Assembly (NCBI GenBank): GCA_030734395.1
Contig: JAUZTG010000016.1
Span: 2,170,001-2,234,000 of the forward strand
Reading direction: 5' to 3'
Length of the DNA: 64,000 bases
DNA from: Sarocladium kiliense
Lineage: Eukaryota > Ascomycota > Sordariomycetes > Hypocreales > Sarocladiaceae
The notes beneath the pieces were generated by a model that saw only the letters and a program-made list of their open reading frames with translations, ran no database searches and was not told where the DNA came from. Positions 33,462 through 44,421 of the stretch are shown in pieces (within the stretch, counting starts at the first letter, position 1; each line of letters starts with the position of its first letter). The translations under genes were made by a program, and so were the position numbers.

Positions 33462-35527
33462 ATGGATCCTACTCATCTCGACCCGAGCTCAGCAGCACAC
33501 CAGGGCCGGCCTCATGAAGGCCAGAGCGGTCAAAATGGTGGACTTCGAGGTGCACGCATCAGCAGCCCTGGTCCTGCTCCTTCAAGAGGCGTCAAGAAGC
33601 TGATCTTGTGCTTCGATGGCACTGGCAATAAGTTCCATGGGGATGATAGCGACAGTAACATCCTCAAGATCTTCCGTATGCTTGATAGAGAAGCGGATGA
33701 CCAGTACCACTACTATCAACGTAAGTTCCATTACATCTTTTTTCCTCTTGCGGAAGGGTCATGCCGCGGATCGTGTCTTCATACTGACCGCTTGGTGTAG
33801 CTGGTATCGGCACATACGTTGTATCCGGTTCGCTTTCTCACACCAGTGTACGAGCCAGATTTAGCTCATGGTATCAAAAAGGCAAAGACTCTGCTGTTGG
33901 CTCCTCGTTCGACCAGCATGTTGTGGGTGGCTATCGGTTCCTCATGCGTTTCTACAACCCAGGCGACGAAATATACATGTTCGGCTTCAGTCGTGGCTCA
34001 TACATCGCTCGATTCCTTGCTGAGATGATTGACCATATCGGTCTCCTCTCGCACGGAAATGAGGAAATGGTCAAGTTTGCGTGGAAGGCCTTTGCGCAAT
34101 GGCAAGCCAGGCAAATGAACTCGACAGATGGAGAGCAGGCTGAGAAAGACCGCGAGAAACAGCGAGAGATGTATCGGTTCATGAAAGGGTTCAGAGAAAC
34201 CTTCTCCCGGCCGGTCGGACGAATCCAGTTCTTGGGTCTGTTCGATACCGTCAACTCCGTACCGAGATTTGAGACGGCTTGGATGCAGCGCAGCAAGTTC
34301 CCATACACAGCGAAGAGCAGCGCAAAGGTCATCAGGCACGCTGTTAGCATTGACGAACGACGAGCCAAGTTCCGCCAAGATTTGATGTACCAAAGTCACC
34401 CGCGAAAGCAACGTCAACACCGTCACCACTTTCCAGATCTACTCGACATCCGGAGATCTGTTAGTATCAGAAGATCAAGAGATGGTGACGCTCCGAGTGG
34501 ATCTCAAGTCGAGGAACATGACCCGAAGGGTGAAGCAGAAAAGGCTGAACCCGTGGCTGAAAGAGGTCGACAGCCTAGCGGCGATGAGCATCTCAAGACG
34601 AAGCCGAAAGACAAGTTTCTGAAGAAAAGGCAGAGCCAGAAGTGGGATCACGAAACAGGCCGCTACAAGCCTTACCGAGCTCGATCGAGGTCATGCCAGA
34701 GAGCTCCTGGGAGTGAGCGTGCCGAATCGGATAATGGCTCAACACTCTCGGGGGTGGGCGTCGCTGATGTTGTTGCCCAGGACGAGGATGAAGAACAGGA
34801 TATTGACGAAGTCTGGTTTGCCGGGGGTCATGGAGATGTTGGAGGCGGCTGGGAAGCTCTTGATGGTCGCAAGAGCAGCAGCCACGTTCCACTCGTCTGG
34901 ATGGTCCGCGAAGCTATCCAGGCAGGTCTGCCATTCGACCCTGAGAAGGTAGCTGAGCTCGGCTGCGGCGTGAGGACTGAGCTGCGCAAGCTAGCCATGC
35001 AGAAGAAGTCGTCTTCATCCAGAATCCCGGACATTAGGGTCCAAAATGGTCTGGAGGAGTCTTCTCCAACGTGGGAGAAGTCAAGACCAGACTTGGTGCA
35101 CGACAATTGTGACCACTTTCACTTTTTGGTCAACCAAGCTCACACTTCTCCCATCCATGACTCTTTGCTGTATGGCGGAGGCTTGACCTTTCTGCAGGTC
35201 ACTGCCTGGAAGTTCATGGAATGGCTTCCCTTTCGTCGGATGGACTTGAAGTCGGATGGATCTTGGGAGCCGATCCGTTGGCCGTTACCGCGCGGCGAAG
35301 TTCGGGATATTCCACAAAACGTTCGTGTCCATGGAAGTGTCATCAGGAGACTCAAGGCAGATGAAACCTATCGGCCGGGCAATTTGATTATTGGTGGGGG
35401 CGGCAGAGGTGTACGTGTTGCTCCGGCCAGCTGGGGCATTGGGGAGTGGGAATGCGTGCAGGAGCCTGGAGATCCTGTAGGAGAAATTTGGATGCGCAAA
35501 GGGGCAGCAAAGAAATCGGATGAATAA
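33462..35527 (+). CDS. DUF2235 alpha/beta-hydrolase-like protein
   Basis: Predicted hydrolase of the DUF2235 family, related to bacterial Tle1-type phospholipases. Two exons, 33462-33720 and 33801-35527, 661 aa. Intron 1 (80 nt) restores the frame at Q-P-GIGTYV. Early motif LILCFDGTGNKF is the family's first strand. The nucleophile elbow is GFSRGSYIARFLAEMI (Ser ~149). Further conserved segments are GLFDTVNSV, IRHAVSIDERRAKFRQ and WFAGGHGDVGGGW (~423), which carries the probable catalytic His/Asp region. Between residues ~290 and ~415 lies an Arg/Lys/Ser/Glu-rich insertion, probably disordered. The C-terminus (GDPVGEIWMRKGAAKK) is basic. No signal peptide is visible, so it is likely cytosolic or peripherally membrane-bound. 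Substrate in fungi is unknown. Confidence 0.9.
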
Positions 35528-35999
35528 CAGGAGAGCTCATCGATAGCTGCCATCAATTGGGTATGGAGGATCATCAGGACGGTGCCTCACAATGGCTGCT
35601 CACATCACGAATGATGCAAACAACCGTCAGAAAGAAGTCACAACACTTTGTTTATAGGCGAATTTTGACAAGATAGCTGAAGCATCAAATCGAGGTTGGA
35701 TCAGTGTTATTGTACTTAGCGATCACGGCGATGTAATTACCCATTGCAAGATTTGGGAAGTGAGGTCCAAAAGTGAACGTCACTGGTATCACGTGGGGAG
35801 GTTTTATTATGGACACGACTGTCTTCGAAGTGACCTTCTTTCTGACACACCACAACTCCGCTTCTTCCGTCGAAATCCGCCGCTGCGATTCAAGATCTGC
35901 GTCCAAGGTTTCCAGTCCCCCCTCTCTACCTATGGACAGCTGTTGAAGCCCATAATCTCTCCTCCTGCCTGAAGCGGTCGCGCTGGCGCTGCTATCAAC
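35528..35999. other. Intergenic region
   Basis: About 470 bp between the DUF2235 and SDR genes on the same strand. A minus-strand open frame (35685-35906) shows no motif; nothing recognised. Confidence 0.45.
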
Positions 36000-37280
36000 A
36001 TGGCGATCCAGGCTGCCATCTCCCTGCTTGAGAAAGGACCCCCGGACTGGGTTCGCGCGAATGCATGGCCTCTTTTTTGGGGAGCATTGGCCTTCGCATT
36101 TCTAGCGGTGGTGAAGCTCTACTCTTCTGGAAGATCGAATCCCATCGATCGACCTCTCCATGGCAAGGTTGTGATCCTCACCGGAGGAACATCAGGCATC
36201 GGGGCGCAGGTCGCCCGAGAACTCGCCAATCGAGGCGCGCAGCTCGTGCTACTGACACAAACTCCTTCGAACGATCCATTTTTGTTCGAATATATCGAGG
36301 ACCTACGAACGACATCGAACAACCAGCTCGTCTACTCCGAGCAAGTCGATCTTTCAAGCCTACACAGCATACGAAAGTTTGCAACAAAATGGATTGACAA
36401 CGCACCACCAAGGAGACTGGATATGGTCGTCCTCTGCGCATCAACGTTGACACCTCCTGGAGGGAAAAGGAGAGTAACGGCGGAGGGGATTGAGGAGACC
36501 TGGATGGTCAATTTCCTTGCTAACTTCCACCTGCTGGGTATCCTCAGCCCTGCTCTACGTGCTCAGCCCGTTGACCGAGACGTTCGTGTTGTTCTGGTGA
36601 CTTGCTCGTCATACATTGGGTCACCATCGCTCAAGGAGGGGTTCAGCAGCGATTCGTGGTCTGCCAACGCTGCGTACGCACGGAGCAAGCTTGCCCTGAA
36701 TGTCTTCGGTAAGGCTTTCCAGAAGCATCTGGACTCTTACAAGCGACCGGACGGTCTGCCAATGAACTCACGAGTGGTATTCGCGGATCCTGGCTTCTCA
36801 CGTACTCCAGGCATGCGGAGGTGGCTCACACGCGGATCGTTGTTCGGGCTGGCTACGTACCTGGCCTTCTACTTTGTGCCATGGCTACTGCTCAAGTCAC
36901 CATCGATGGGAGCTCAATCGATACTGTACGCCTGTATGGAAGGAAGCTTGGGTAGAGGTGAGGGTGGCAGATTCATCAAGGAGTGCATGGAGATGGACTT
37001 TGCAAGGGTGGAGGTGAGCGATGAGGATATCGCAAAGAAGCTTTGGGAGGAGAGCGATGCACTTATCGAGCGTGTCGAGAAGGCAGAAGCTAAGAAGAGA
37101 GGAGCACAGAAGGCAAAAGACAACAAGAGCAAGGAGAAGGCTAAAGAAGACGAGCAGAAGGCAGAGATTGAAAGTCTCATGGGCGCGATTAAGAAGGGCC
37201 GCGACCAGGGTAAGCAAGAGGACAAATCGCCGGCTGATCAGTCTAAGCCGAAGAAACGAGGGAAGAAAAGCAAACAATAG
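36000..37280 (+). CDS. Membrane-anchored short-chain dehydrogenase (Env9/retinol-dehydrogenase-like)
   Basis: NAD(P)-dependent oxidoreductase of the SDR superfamily. Single exon, 426 aa. An N-terminal hydrophobic helix (~24-42, WPLFWGALAFAFLAVVKLY) should anchor it in the ER or lipid-droplet membrane. The Rossmann fold begins at ~55 with VVILTGGTSGIGAQVARELA (the TGxxxGIG cofactor motif), followed by VDLSS, LCAS and the catalytic YARSK (Tyr/Lys pair ~226-230) preceded by SSYIGSP. A second hydrophobic stretch (YLAFYFVPWLLLKSPS) is present. The last ~80 residues are a Lys/Glu-rich coil (KKRGAQKAKDNKSKEKAK...) that typical SDRs lack. By layout it resembles yeast Env9, a lipid-droplet enzyme; the substrate is unknown. 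Confidence 0.88.
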   Translation: MAIQAAISLLEKGPPDWVRANAWPLFWGALAFAFLAVVKLYSSGRSNPIDRPLHGKVVILTGGTSGIGAQVARELANRGAQLVLLTQTPSNDPFLFEYIEDLRTTSNNQLVYSEQVDLSSLHSIRKFATKWIDNAPPRRLDMVVLCASTLTPPGGKRRVTAEGIEETWMVNFLANFHLLGILSPALRAQPVDRDVRVVLVTCSSYIGSPSLKEGFSSDSWSANAAYARSKLALNVFGKAFQKHLDSYKRPDGLPMNSRVVFADPGFSRTPGMRRWLTRGSLFGLATYLAFYFVPWLLLKSPSMGAQSILYACMEGSLGRGEGGRFIKECMEMDFARVEVSDEDIAKKLWEESDALIERVEKAEAKKRGAQKAKDNKSKEKAKEDEQKAEIESLMGAIKKGRDQGKQEDKSPADQSKPKKRGKKSKQ

Positions 37281-38218
37281 GCATGATATAGACATCGTAT
37301 AGAATTGGGATGCGAATGGTTTTAGATGGCTTTTTGGCCCTGCTTAGTCATGTCTCAACTCGGAGCCAAACGGAGTATCGTCACCGAGGCGCGATCACAG
37401 GCCTCGGTGCTGTTCCGTCATTCATCCACACCTCGCCAATCCCACCCGAGTCACAGTCCGGTGCTGCTTACCATTCTTTTTCCAGACACGGACTGAAAAT
37501 AGAGCACTTCGTTGCATCGTGAAGTTCTGCTCACACAGGATCTGAAATTCAGGCAAATATGAATCATTCAGCGATGGCGGCAGCCCCGGCCTCAAGATCA
37601 GCCTCGGCATCAACCTCACAGCTTGAGACAGCCTGGGGAAGACATTTCACTCCATGTGCATCACAAACACACCCAGTATTCTTCTCAACACGACTCATGA
37701 AGTCTTCTTTGGCATCAAAGTCACCTGGAGCTGAAAGTCCGGTCGCTCATGGGTACATTTATCAGGATGGACAAAGGATAGGACAAGGGAAGGGAGATTC
37801 GGCGAAGCTGTGAGGCCTGAGATTGGGGATTTATCATCGATTAAGCAAGCGGCCATTTGGCGGTACAAGAAGAGGAGACTGACAAGAGTTCAGCCTTGGG
37901 AAGGTTAAGTGAGCAGACACGGCAGGTCGTGAAGGAATGCGAATTAAAGTAGCTTGGTATAGGAGATCATGTTTACGAAAGAGGTATAGAGACGGAGCGG
38001 GTAATCGCCAAACAACGCGCCTTGCCGAATGACTTCCACACGAAGTTACAAAAGAAAACTGCCCACAATGATTGTCAAGTCGCGGCCATGAAAACCGGTT
38101 CAAGTTCGTACAAATGTGCACGCAAGCATGTGTTCGGTGATGTCGCCGACCAACTTTGTCTGCTTCTGCTAGCCAGACCCACCATCGAGCCTTCGCTGTC
38201 CCTACCATCGCATTCAGC
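37281..38218. other. Convergent intergenic region
   Basis: About 940 bp between the SDR (plus) and R-SNARE (minus) stop codons. No gene supported; open frames at 37422-37813 and 37834-38271 lack motifs. Confidence 0.45.
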
Positions 38219-38984
38219 TCAATTGCCTTTGACAGAGACAACAATCGCCATAATGATGAGGAAGAGCACAAGGCCCAAGAGAGCCATCAGCTTGACATTC
38301 TTCCACCACATCTGACGCTTCAAACCACGGCTGCGCACCCGGAACTCACGTGCGCTGCCGCCCAGACGATCTGTCTTATCGACAAGCAAGTCCAGCCTCT
38401 CACCGCGCTCCAGTAAGCTCTCGATATTCTTGGTCATGATGCCCTTCACGTCATCAATTTCCCGCTTGGCTGTGCCAATGGCATCGTCGCGGCCACCGCT
38501 GGTGGTTCCGTACTCGACCATGAGGCTCTTGAGTTCGCCGTTGAAAGAGCCGGCACCGTAGTTCGGCATTTCTGCGAAGTCAGTGCTGGAGGCTGGGAAC
38601 TCGTTGAAAAAGCGATTGCGGATCTCGAAGAGAAAGCCGAACGGGACACGGCGACCAAGAGAGGAGTCGGCGATAACAAGGAAGGTAAGACCGCCTGAGG
38701 AGGGGTTGTCGGGGTGCTCATTCGGTGACTCAGCGACATAGTGGATTTGATGCTGTCCGTGTGTGTATGTGAGCTTCTGAGGGGTCGAGTGGTCGATCTT
38801 CGGCAGGATGAGGGAAGAGAGTGACGAGGTTTGTGATGAAGCAGAGGTGGTGCACTCTGTCAGAATGGTTGTGTTATGCGCAATACACGCACTAGAGAAT
38901 CACGGTCAGTAAAAAGCCGCAGGACTCTGAAGACGGAGAACCGTACTAGAGAAGTGGCGTTGATGGTGTCGAAGAGGAAGCCAT
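38219..38984 (-). CDS. R-SNARE with longin domain (VAMP7/Nyv1-like)
   Basis: Vesicle SNARE of the VAMP7 group, mediating fusion with vacuole or plasma membrane. Two exons on the minus strand: 38947-38984 and 38219-38891, giving 236 aa. The first exon encodes MASSSTPSTPLLY; the 55-nt intron splits a Tyr codon and restores ACIAHNTTILTECTT. The longin domain covers residues 10-120 (TYTHGQHQIHYVAESP, FGFLFEIRNRFF). The SNARE motif follows (IDDVKGIMTKNIESLLERG, then ERLDLLVDKTDRLGG); the Arg in LLERGE sits at the expected central layer. A C-terminal anchor helix (LMALLGLVLFLIIMAIVV) ends in SVKGN. No palmitoylation-type cysteine tail, so it is not Ykt6. The location, vacuole versus endosome, is inferred. 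Confidence 0.93.
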
Positions 38985-39546
38985 CGTGGGCAACGGAGGA
39001 CAACGGCCTCGTCAAGCAGCGAGAGATAAAGCTGGAGCTCGTAGGTACCTCGTCGTGGTTTCGATGATGGTTGCGAACACGAAGGTCAATGACGTGAATC
39101 TGGTCGCCAAGTGAATGCAAAGCGGTCCCTGAACTGGAGAATGGGGAGTCGAAGATGAGGTGTGAAGGCGGATGATGGTTGACAGTGAAAGAGAGGATCG
39201 GGTTGGTCGCAAGCTGGGCGAAGCTGGTGACGTTGACGCTTGCGGTACTTGTCTCACTACCCAAATGTGGAGGTGCTGCAGGTACCCACAGCGCAAAGGG
39301 TGGCGCCCCCAGCTTTCGATGCCTGGAACGGAGCCGGAGAATCAGAGATCCGAAGTAGGATCATTTTCAATGAGCACTTCAACATCGAGGGTATCTTTTC
39401 GCGACAATGAATCACTTTCTTTCATTTTGTTGGGGGCCAAAGTCTGTCGCTGATTTTGGGTGTCTTTGAGTCGAGCGAGTATTTTATCTGCTACGGAGCA
39501 AGATTCCCAAGGCCGCCATGTACAATTTTCCTGGCCACTTTTCAAG
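38985..39546. other. Divergent intergenic region
   Basis: About 560 bp between the start codons of the R-SNARE (minus) and SUV3 (plus) genes. It must hold both promoters. An antisense-looking open frame (38860-39264 minus) runs through it without motifs. Confidence 0.45.
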
Positions 39547-41911
39547 ATGAGATCCTGGGGTCGCTTAGGGGCAATGGAGGCAGCGCGCCTCACATGCTGG
39601 AGGACCCCTTCCTGCTTGCTGCTGCCTACCTGCCGCGCAACAAGAAAGCTGCCTCTTGTTGGGGCATTTTTCATCAGTCAACGGGCAAACTCTCAGGGTA
39701 TTGTACCCAGCAATCCAAAGCCATCACCTCACACAAAAGGACATCCTCGAGCACGCGAAGGCTCAGTAAGAGTGCTCCCATCCCTTATTTGTATACGGAC
39801 CTGGAACTAATATTCAACAGGGCAAGCCAGCATTTGATCCAAACTCAAGGGCTCGCGTCGATTTCGGCAAAAGGTACAAAGGCCGCTATGCTTTGTTACG
39901 GTCCGTTGTTCTTGCGCAATTCCAACGAGTTCTCGAGAGCCTTCAAAGGTCTCCGAGTTCTGTTGCCGGCCTTGGCGTCGATGAGCTCAACAGGCATGCC
40001 GCAACATTCATGGACTTGCTGGATAATGCCTTCCTTCTGGCGGAGCAGAATGTTACAAGGCAGGATAAAAATCCATTGTTCTGGAACCTTCGCGACTCAT
40101 TCATTATGCGTGAGGTCAAAGGGTTGCGCAAGGAGGTCCAGTTCGCCTTCCAGAACTTTCTTGCCCGCCAGCGCCATGACAAGGCAATAGATGCGAAGCA
40201 GAAGGAGTTGGTCGACTTCCGTTTTCCGCACGAGTGGTTCCCAGCGACGCGTGCCCTCCAGAGGACTATTCATGTTCACGTCGGACCGACAAATTCCGGG
40301 AAGACGTATCAGGCTATCAAGGCGCTCGAGAACGCCAAGACAGGTTTCTATGCTGGGCCACTCCGTCTGCTGGCAACTGAGACCTATCACCGCCTGGTTG
40401 CCAGAGGCAAGAAGTGTGCTCTCATCACTGGAGAGGAGATCCAGATTCCAGACGATTCGGATGTGTACTTCAAAAGCTGTACCGTGGAAATGGTTCCACT
40501 CAATCAGCCCGTTGATGTGTGCGTCATTGATGAGATCCAGATGCTCGAGGACCCGGTGCGAGGCAGCGCTTGGACAACGGCCCTGCTTGGTGTTCAAGCG
40601 AAGGAGGTCCACGTATGTGGCGAAGAGCGAGCTGTGAACATTGTCAAAGAATTGTGTGCGAGTGTTGGCGATAAGTGCATCGTCCACCGATACGAACGAC
40701 TCAGTCCTTTGGAGACCATGCCCCAATCTATCAATGGCGACTACGGTCAGTTGCGGAAAGGTGACGCTGTGGTCGCGTTCAACAGGCTCACGCTACATGC
40801 TCTGAAGCGCAACATCGAAAGCAGCACTGGCAGACGTTGTGCCATTGTGTATGGCTCGCTCCCTCCAGAGGTACGAGTCCAGCAAGCGGCACTGTTCAAC
40901 GATCCGGACAATGACTACGACTTCATCGCCGCAAGTGATGCCATTGGCATGGGCTTGAACTTGGAAATCAGACGAGTCGTTATGGAGTCGGTCACAAAGT
41001 TTGATGGAATCCAGAGCAGGACTCTGACTATACCGGAAATGAAGCAGATTGGAGGCCGCGCAGGACGATTCCGTTCTTCGCGTAACGCAACCGAGTCGTC
41101 TTCTTCAGAAGTGATCAACCCTCCGGGTCTGGTCACCACAATGGACGCGAGTGATATTCGTTTCGTACAAAAGGCTTTCCGGAACCCGGTTCCTGACATC
41201 AAACGAGTAGGTGTCAGCGCTCCATTCTCAGTCGTTGAGCACTTTGCTTCTTACTACCCACCTGACACCCCTCTTTCATTCATCTTGATGAGGATCAAAA
41301 TGCTGGCCAAGACAAGTGACATCTACAACTTCACTATTGCCCAATCCGTCCTTGAGACTTCGGACCTGATTCACGATATCCCGATGGCTATCGGCGATAA
41401 ACTCACGTTCTGCAACATGCCTGTTCAGATAAGAGCCGAGGGAGCTGAGGATATCATTCGAGCTTTTGCCCGCGCAATCTCGACGAACTCCGATGGTGCT
41501 CTCTTGGAGATCAAGGAAATACCCTTGGAAGTTCTGGACATGGATTACAAGCAGGCTATGAACAGGCCGACTGATTATCTCTGGAAGCTCGAGTCGTTGC
41601 ACGTGGCGCTCTCACAGTATGTCTGGCTGTCATACCGCTATACTGGCATCTTCACCAGCCAAGCTATGGCAATTTATGCGCGCGAAAAGGTCGGAGAGAG
41701 GTTGGTAGAGGTGTTGGAGGATATGAACTTCACGGAGGCGGACTTGACAAAGTTGCGTCGCAGGTCTCGCTTCAAAGCAGAAACGGCCTTGAAGAAGCGG
41801 AGTGCTCTGGTCGGCCAGGCAGGAGACACAGTGGATGAGAGTGGTCCAATTGCTGGAGACCTCTTCCCTCCCGAGTCGGCTTTGCCGATGCATCAACAAC
41901 TCTCGCAGTAA
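39547..41911 (+). CDS. suv3: Mitochondrial ATP-dependent RNA helicase SUV3
   Basis: Helicase of the mitochondrial RNA degradosome, unwinding RNA for turnover and intron removal. Two exons, 39547-39765 and 39821-41911, giving about 769 aa; the 55-nt intron is phase 0. The start at 39547 (first ATG of the frame) gives an Arg-rich presequence (MRSWGRLGAMEAARLTCWRT). After the intron comes the SUV3 signature VDFGKRYKGRYALLRSVVLA. Helicase motifs are Walker A HVGPTNSGKTYQAIKALE (~227), Walker B VIDEIQMLEDP (~309, DEIQ box of the Suv3 group), motif III region EVHVCGEERAV, ASDAIGMGLNLEIRRVV, and motif VI QIGGRAGRF (~484). The C-terminal SUV3 domain (YRYTGIFTSQAMAIYAREKV) is intact. All motifs look functional. 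Confidence 0.96.
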
Positions 41912-42514
41912 ACACTCGAACGATCAGCTTGCTCGATCGCACTGAGCGGCATGTACAAATACTACTAGACTCTACATCCGAGGCAGGCATTGAGCGGCGT
42001 TTTGGGATTTAGTGGCACAATATTTGAGTACAATGGGATGGGCAATTGCTCATGCAGCGCATTAGAGACGTCTGTACAGGAAAAGGGACATAGCCTTATT
42101 GAACTCCGAGAAGGGGATTGTACAGTAGCATCATAGACTAGAGATTCCGAGGGAACACATTATTGAAATCTGCCTCTCAATGTTATTTTTGTTTTGGTCG
42201 TGGGTGCCACACCACATTATCTTACCCTATAGCTACTGCGTCGCAACCGCTTGCCATCCGCTGGTCAGCTTCACCACGCCGTAACTTCCTCACTCTATCA
42301 ACACCTTTTCAAACAATGTTCGAGTCCCACCGCTTTTCTCGCCTGTTCCCTTCTTCCACCAGAGACACGAAACCTTTACGCCTCAGTGTCCCATCATTCG
42401 TAACGTCCCAGTCTTTCTTCAGCACGAGTGGATGAGTACGATAGGGGCGGGCAGCAGTGCAGCACATTAATATCCTCACATCAGACGGCCATATCCCTGC
42501 TGTAACCACACAAT
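41912..42514. other. Intergenic region
   Basis: About 600 bp between SUV3 and the phosphatase-like gene. A GTTCGAGTCCC stretch at 42317-42327 resembles a tRNA B box but does not fold as one. No gene supported. Confidence 0.45.
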
Positions 42515-43543
42515 ATGGCGTCATCTCCAGCGATCTCTGGTTGCCGACCGGGTCTGGCGCCCGGCACGGAGACGACCACTGGCTTCGACCTAAGACCGCC
42601 TAGTCCGCCACCCGTTGAGGTTAATATGATGCCTTATGGAACCACGGCAGATGGTCTTCTTGAACCGGGGAAAACTCTCTGCCTCAACCTTGAACCAGCA
42701 CATGAAGGCGCACAGGGGCTAGGCTTGACAGTTGCAGAGATGGAAACCATCACCGGAAGCCGGCCTCAGAATTTCGATCAAAGGACGAAAGTTTGGTCGT
42801 ACGAGGATCGTCGCGTGGCACATCCCATCCTCGATTATCTTTGGCTGGGACCTTCGGGCATCGCACGAGATCACAGTTTCTTGAGAGAGAAAGGATTTTC
42901 AATGATTCTCGTGGCCAACGAGTTGCGCTCCGCTGGACAGAAGTTGCGCAGTATCGAGAGCGCCGCAGATGCTTTGGGTATTGAAGTGAAGTACGTGGAC
43001 ACGCAGCCGGTATATCAACAAGTGGGAGCCTTCAACGAAACATTACAGATCATCAACAATCACGTTCTCGACTGGAACCGCAGGAATGGAGGATTATCGA
43101 AGACGTCCCGTACCTTTTCTGAGCCACAGGGCCCGAGATGCGCTACGGTCCTGGTTGTCTGCGAGACGGGAAACGACAGGTCGAGCATGATAGTGGCTTC
43201 CTACATCATGGCGATGTACTCTAGAAGTATGGCCGATGCAGTCCACTATATGCTTGCGAGACGACTTTCCTGCGCATTCGACGAAAATGCCAAGAGAGCC
43301 CTACAAACGTGGGGTGATGTCCTATGGGCAAGACGGGCCGTGACATCCCACGCGGCTCCTGGGGACTCATTTTCTCCCGGCGAATCTGGCCGTACAATGA
43401 AGAGAGGCTTTGCAGATACGTTGGAAATGGAAATTGACGGTGGGGATACCGAAACGAGCTTACGTACCCAGCATGGGGTCGTGGAGGACCACGCTCGCTT
43501 TTCGAATCGCAAAGCTTTCACACCCTTCAGGGATATCGCATGA
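42515..43543 (+). CDS. Dual-specificity phosphatase-like protein
   Basis: Single-exon gene, 342 aa, with the DSP fold at ~95-275. The P-loop is VLVVCETGNDRSSMIVASYI (~210-229), fitting C-x5-R with the nucleophilic Cys and Arg both present. The residue before the Cys is Val instead of the usual His. Upstream segments HPILDYLWLGPSGIARDHSF and FSMILVANELRS match the DSP start. The N-terminal ~90 residues are Pro/Ser-rich and unstructured. The C-terminus (MKRGFADTLEMEIDGGDTE) is acidic and may be nuclear-directed. The family dephosphorylates Ser/Thr/Tyr; because of the Val replacement the protein could be a weak enzyme or a STYX-type binder. No neighbour informs its role. Start context is ordinary (AATATGG). 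Confidence 0.8.
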   Translation: MASSPAISGCRPGLAPGTETTTGFDLRPPSPPPVEVNMMPYGTTADGLLEPGKTLCLNLEPAHEGAQGLGLTVAEMETITGSRPQNFDQRTKVWSYEDRRVAHPILDYLWLGPSGIARDHSFLREKGFSMILVANELRSAGQKLRSIESAADALGIEVKYVDTQPVYQQVGAFNETLQIINNHVLDWNRRNGGLSKTSRTFSEPQGPRCATVLVVCETGNDRSSMIVASYIMAMYSRSMADAVHYMLARRLSCAFDENAKRALQTWGDVLWARRAVTSHAAPGDSFSPGESGRTMKRGFADTLEMEIDGGDTETSLRTQHGVVEDHARFSNRKAFTPFRDIA

Positions 43544-44421
43544 GTCGAGTAGCGGGTAGGTCGACGACAGCGGAAGGCCACGTTCCTGGCTCCGGGCTTT
43601 CACCCAGATGGTAAGAACCCGAAGTGTTCTGGCATAGATTTTGCCGAGGAAAGCATTGAAGCACATACGGCGTTAGGGCTACAACATTCCTTATTGATAC
43701 CCATCCTACCTTACCAAGCCAAATGGTTTCATTAATTCTGCGAATTGAGAAGCAAGAACAGACGAAATACAAATATCGTATGCCCTAAGCGTGCAGTGTT
43801 GCACTGTGGACTCTGCACCTGGCCAACTCCGTCATAAGTGAAGAAAGAAGCATGTGATCTTCCATTTCTTTCTTTGTGCAGCCCTACCTAGCCCTGCTGA
43901 CTGGCTTGATCGCTGACGAGGGGCATCTGAGGAAGCGCCTTTCATTCAAGCTGATTGCTCTGCTTGATTCAAGTTCTCTTCTTTGGTCTCATTCTTCGAA
44001 GTGCTGCATCTGCCGGCTGGCGACTGCATCTGTTGCCACCTGCTCGGCCGGTCTGCCTCTTCCAACTTCATCCGATCTCTGCCCTACCCTTCACCAGCTT
44101 CGTCATCCACAACTATTTAAAGGGCTCTTCGGTTCCATCTTACTCACGGAAGACCATCTTCCCTCGCAGGCTATGTAGCGACTGTGAGGGCAGCTCAACA
44201 TCTTCTACCTTGTATTTTATCGTCTCTAAGTCACCAGGCGCGCAGTCACGTTCGACATATTCTGTCCCGAACACCTTACCCACCGCCATCCAAAGTACGC
44301 CTTGACCTCCCGTTCGCGCTCGTCTACACATGTGCATCAAATTCTGACCGCTTTTCCGAGCTCTAGGCATCTGGATCTCCCGAGGGGGTGATGACTGCAG
44401 CTTCCTCCAGTCCGTTTCGCT
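43544..44421. other. Intergenic region
   Basis: About 880 bp, no supported gene. Open frames at 43876-44305 (plus) and 44140-44445 (minus) have no recognisable motifs. It probably holds the 5' leader of the next gene. Confidence 0.45.

Noticed and set aside
38860..39264. 134-codon minus-strand frame upstream of the R-SNARE
   Set aside because: It lies in the intron and promoter of the R-SNARE gene, in another frame than the real first exon (38947-38984).
42317..42327. tRNA B-box-like GTTCGAGTCCC
   Set aside because: The flanking bases do not form a T-stem, and no A box or acceptor stem is found at the right distance.
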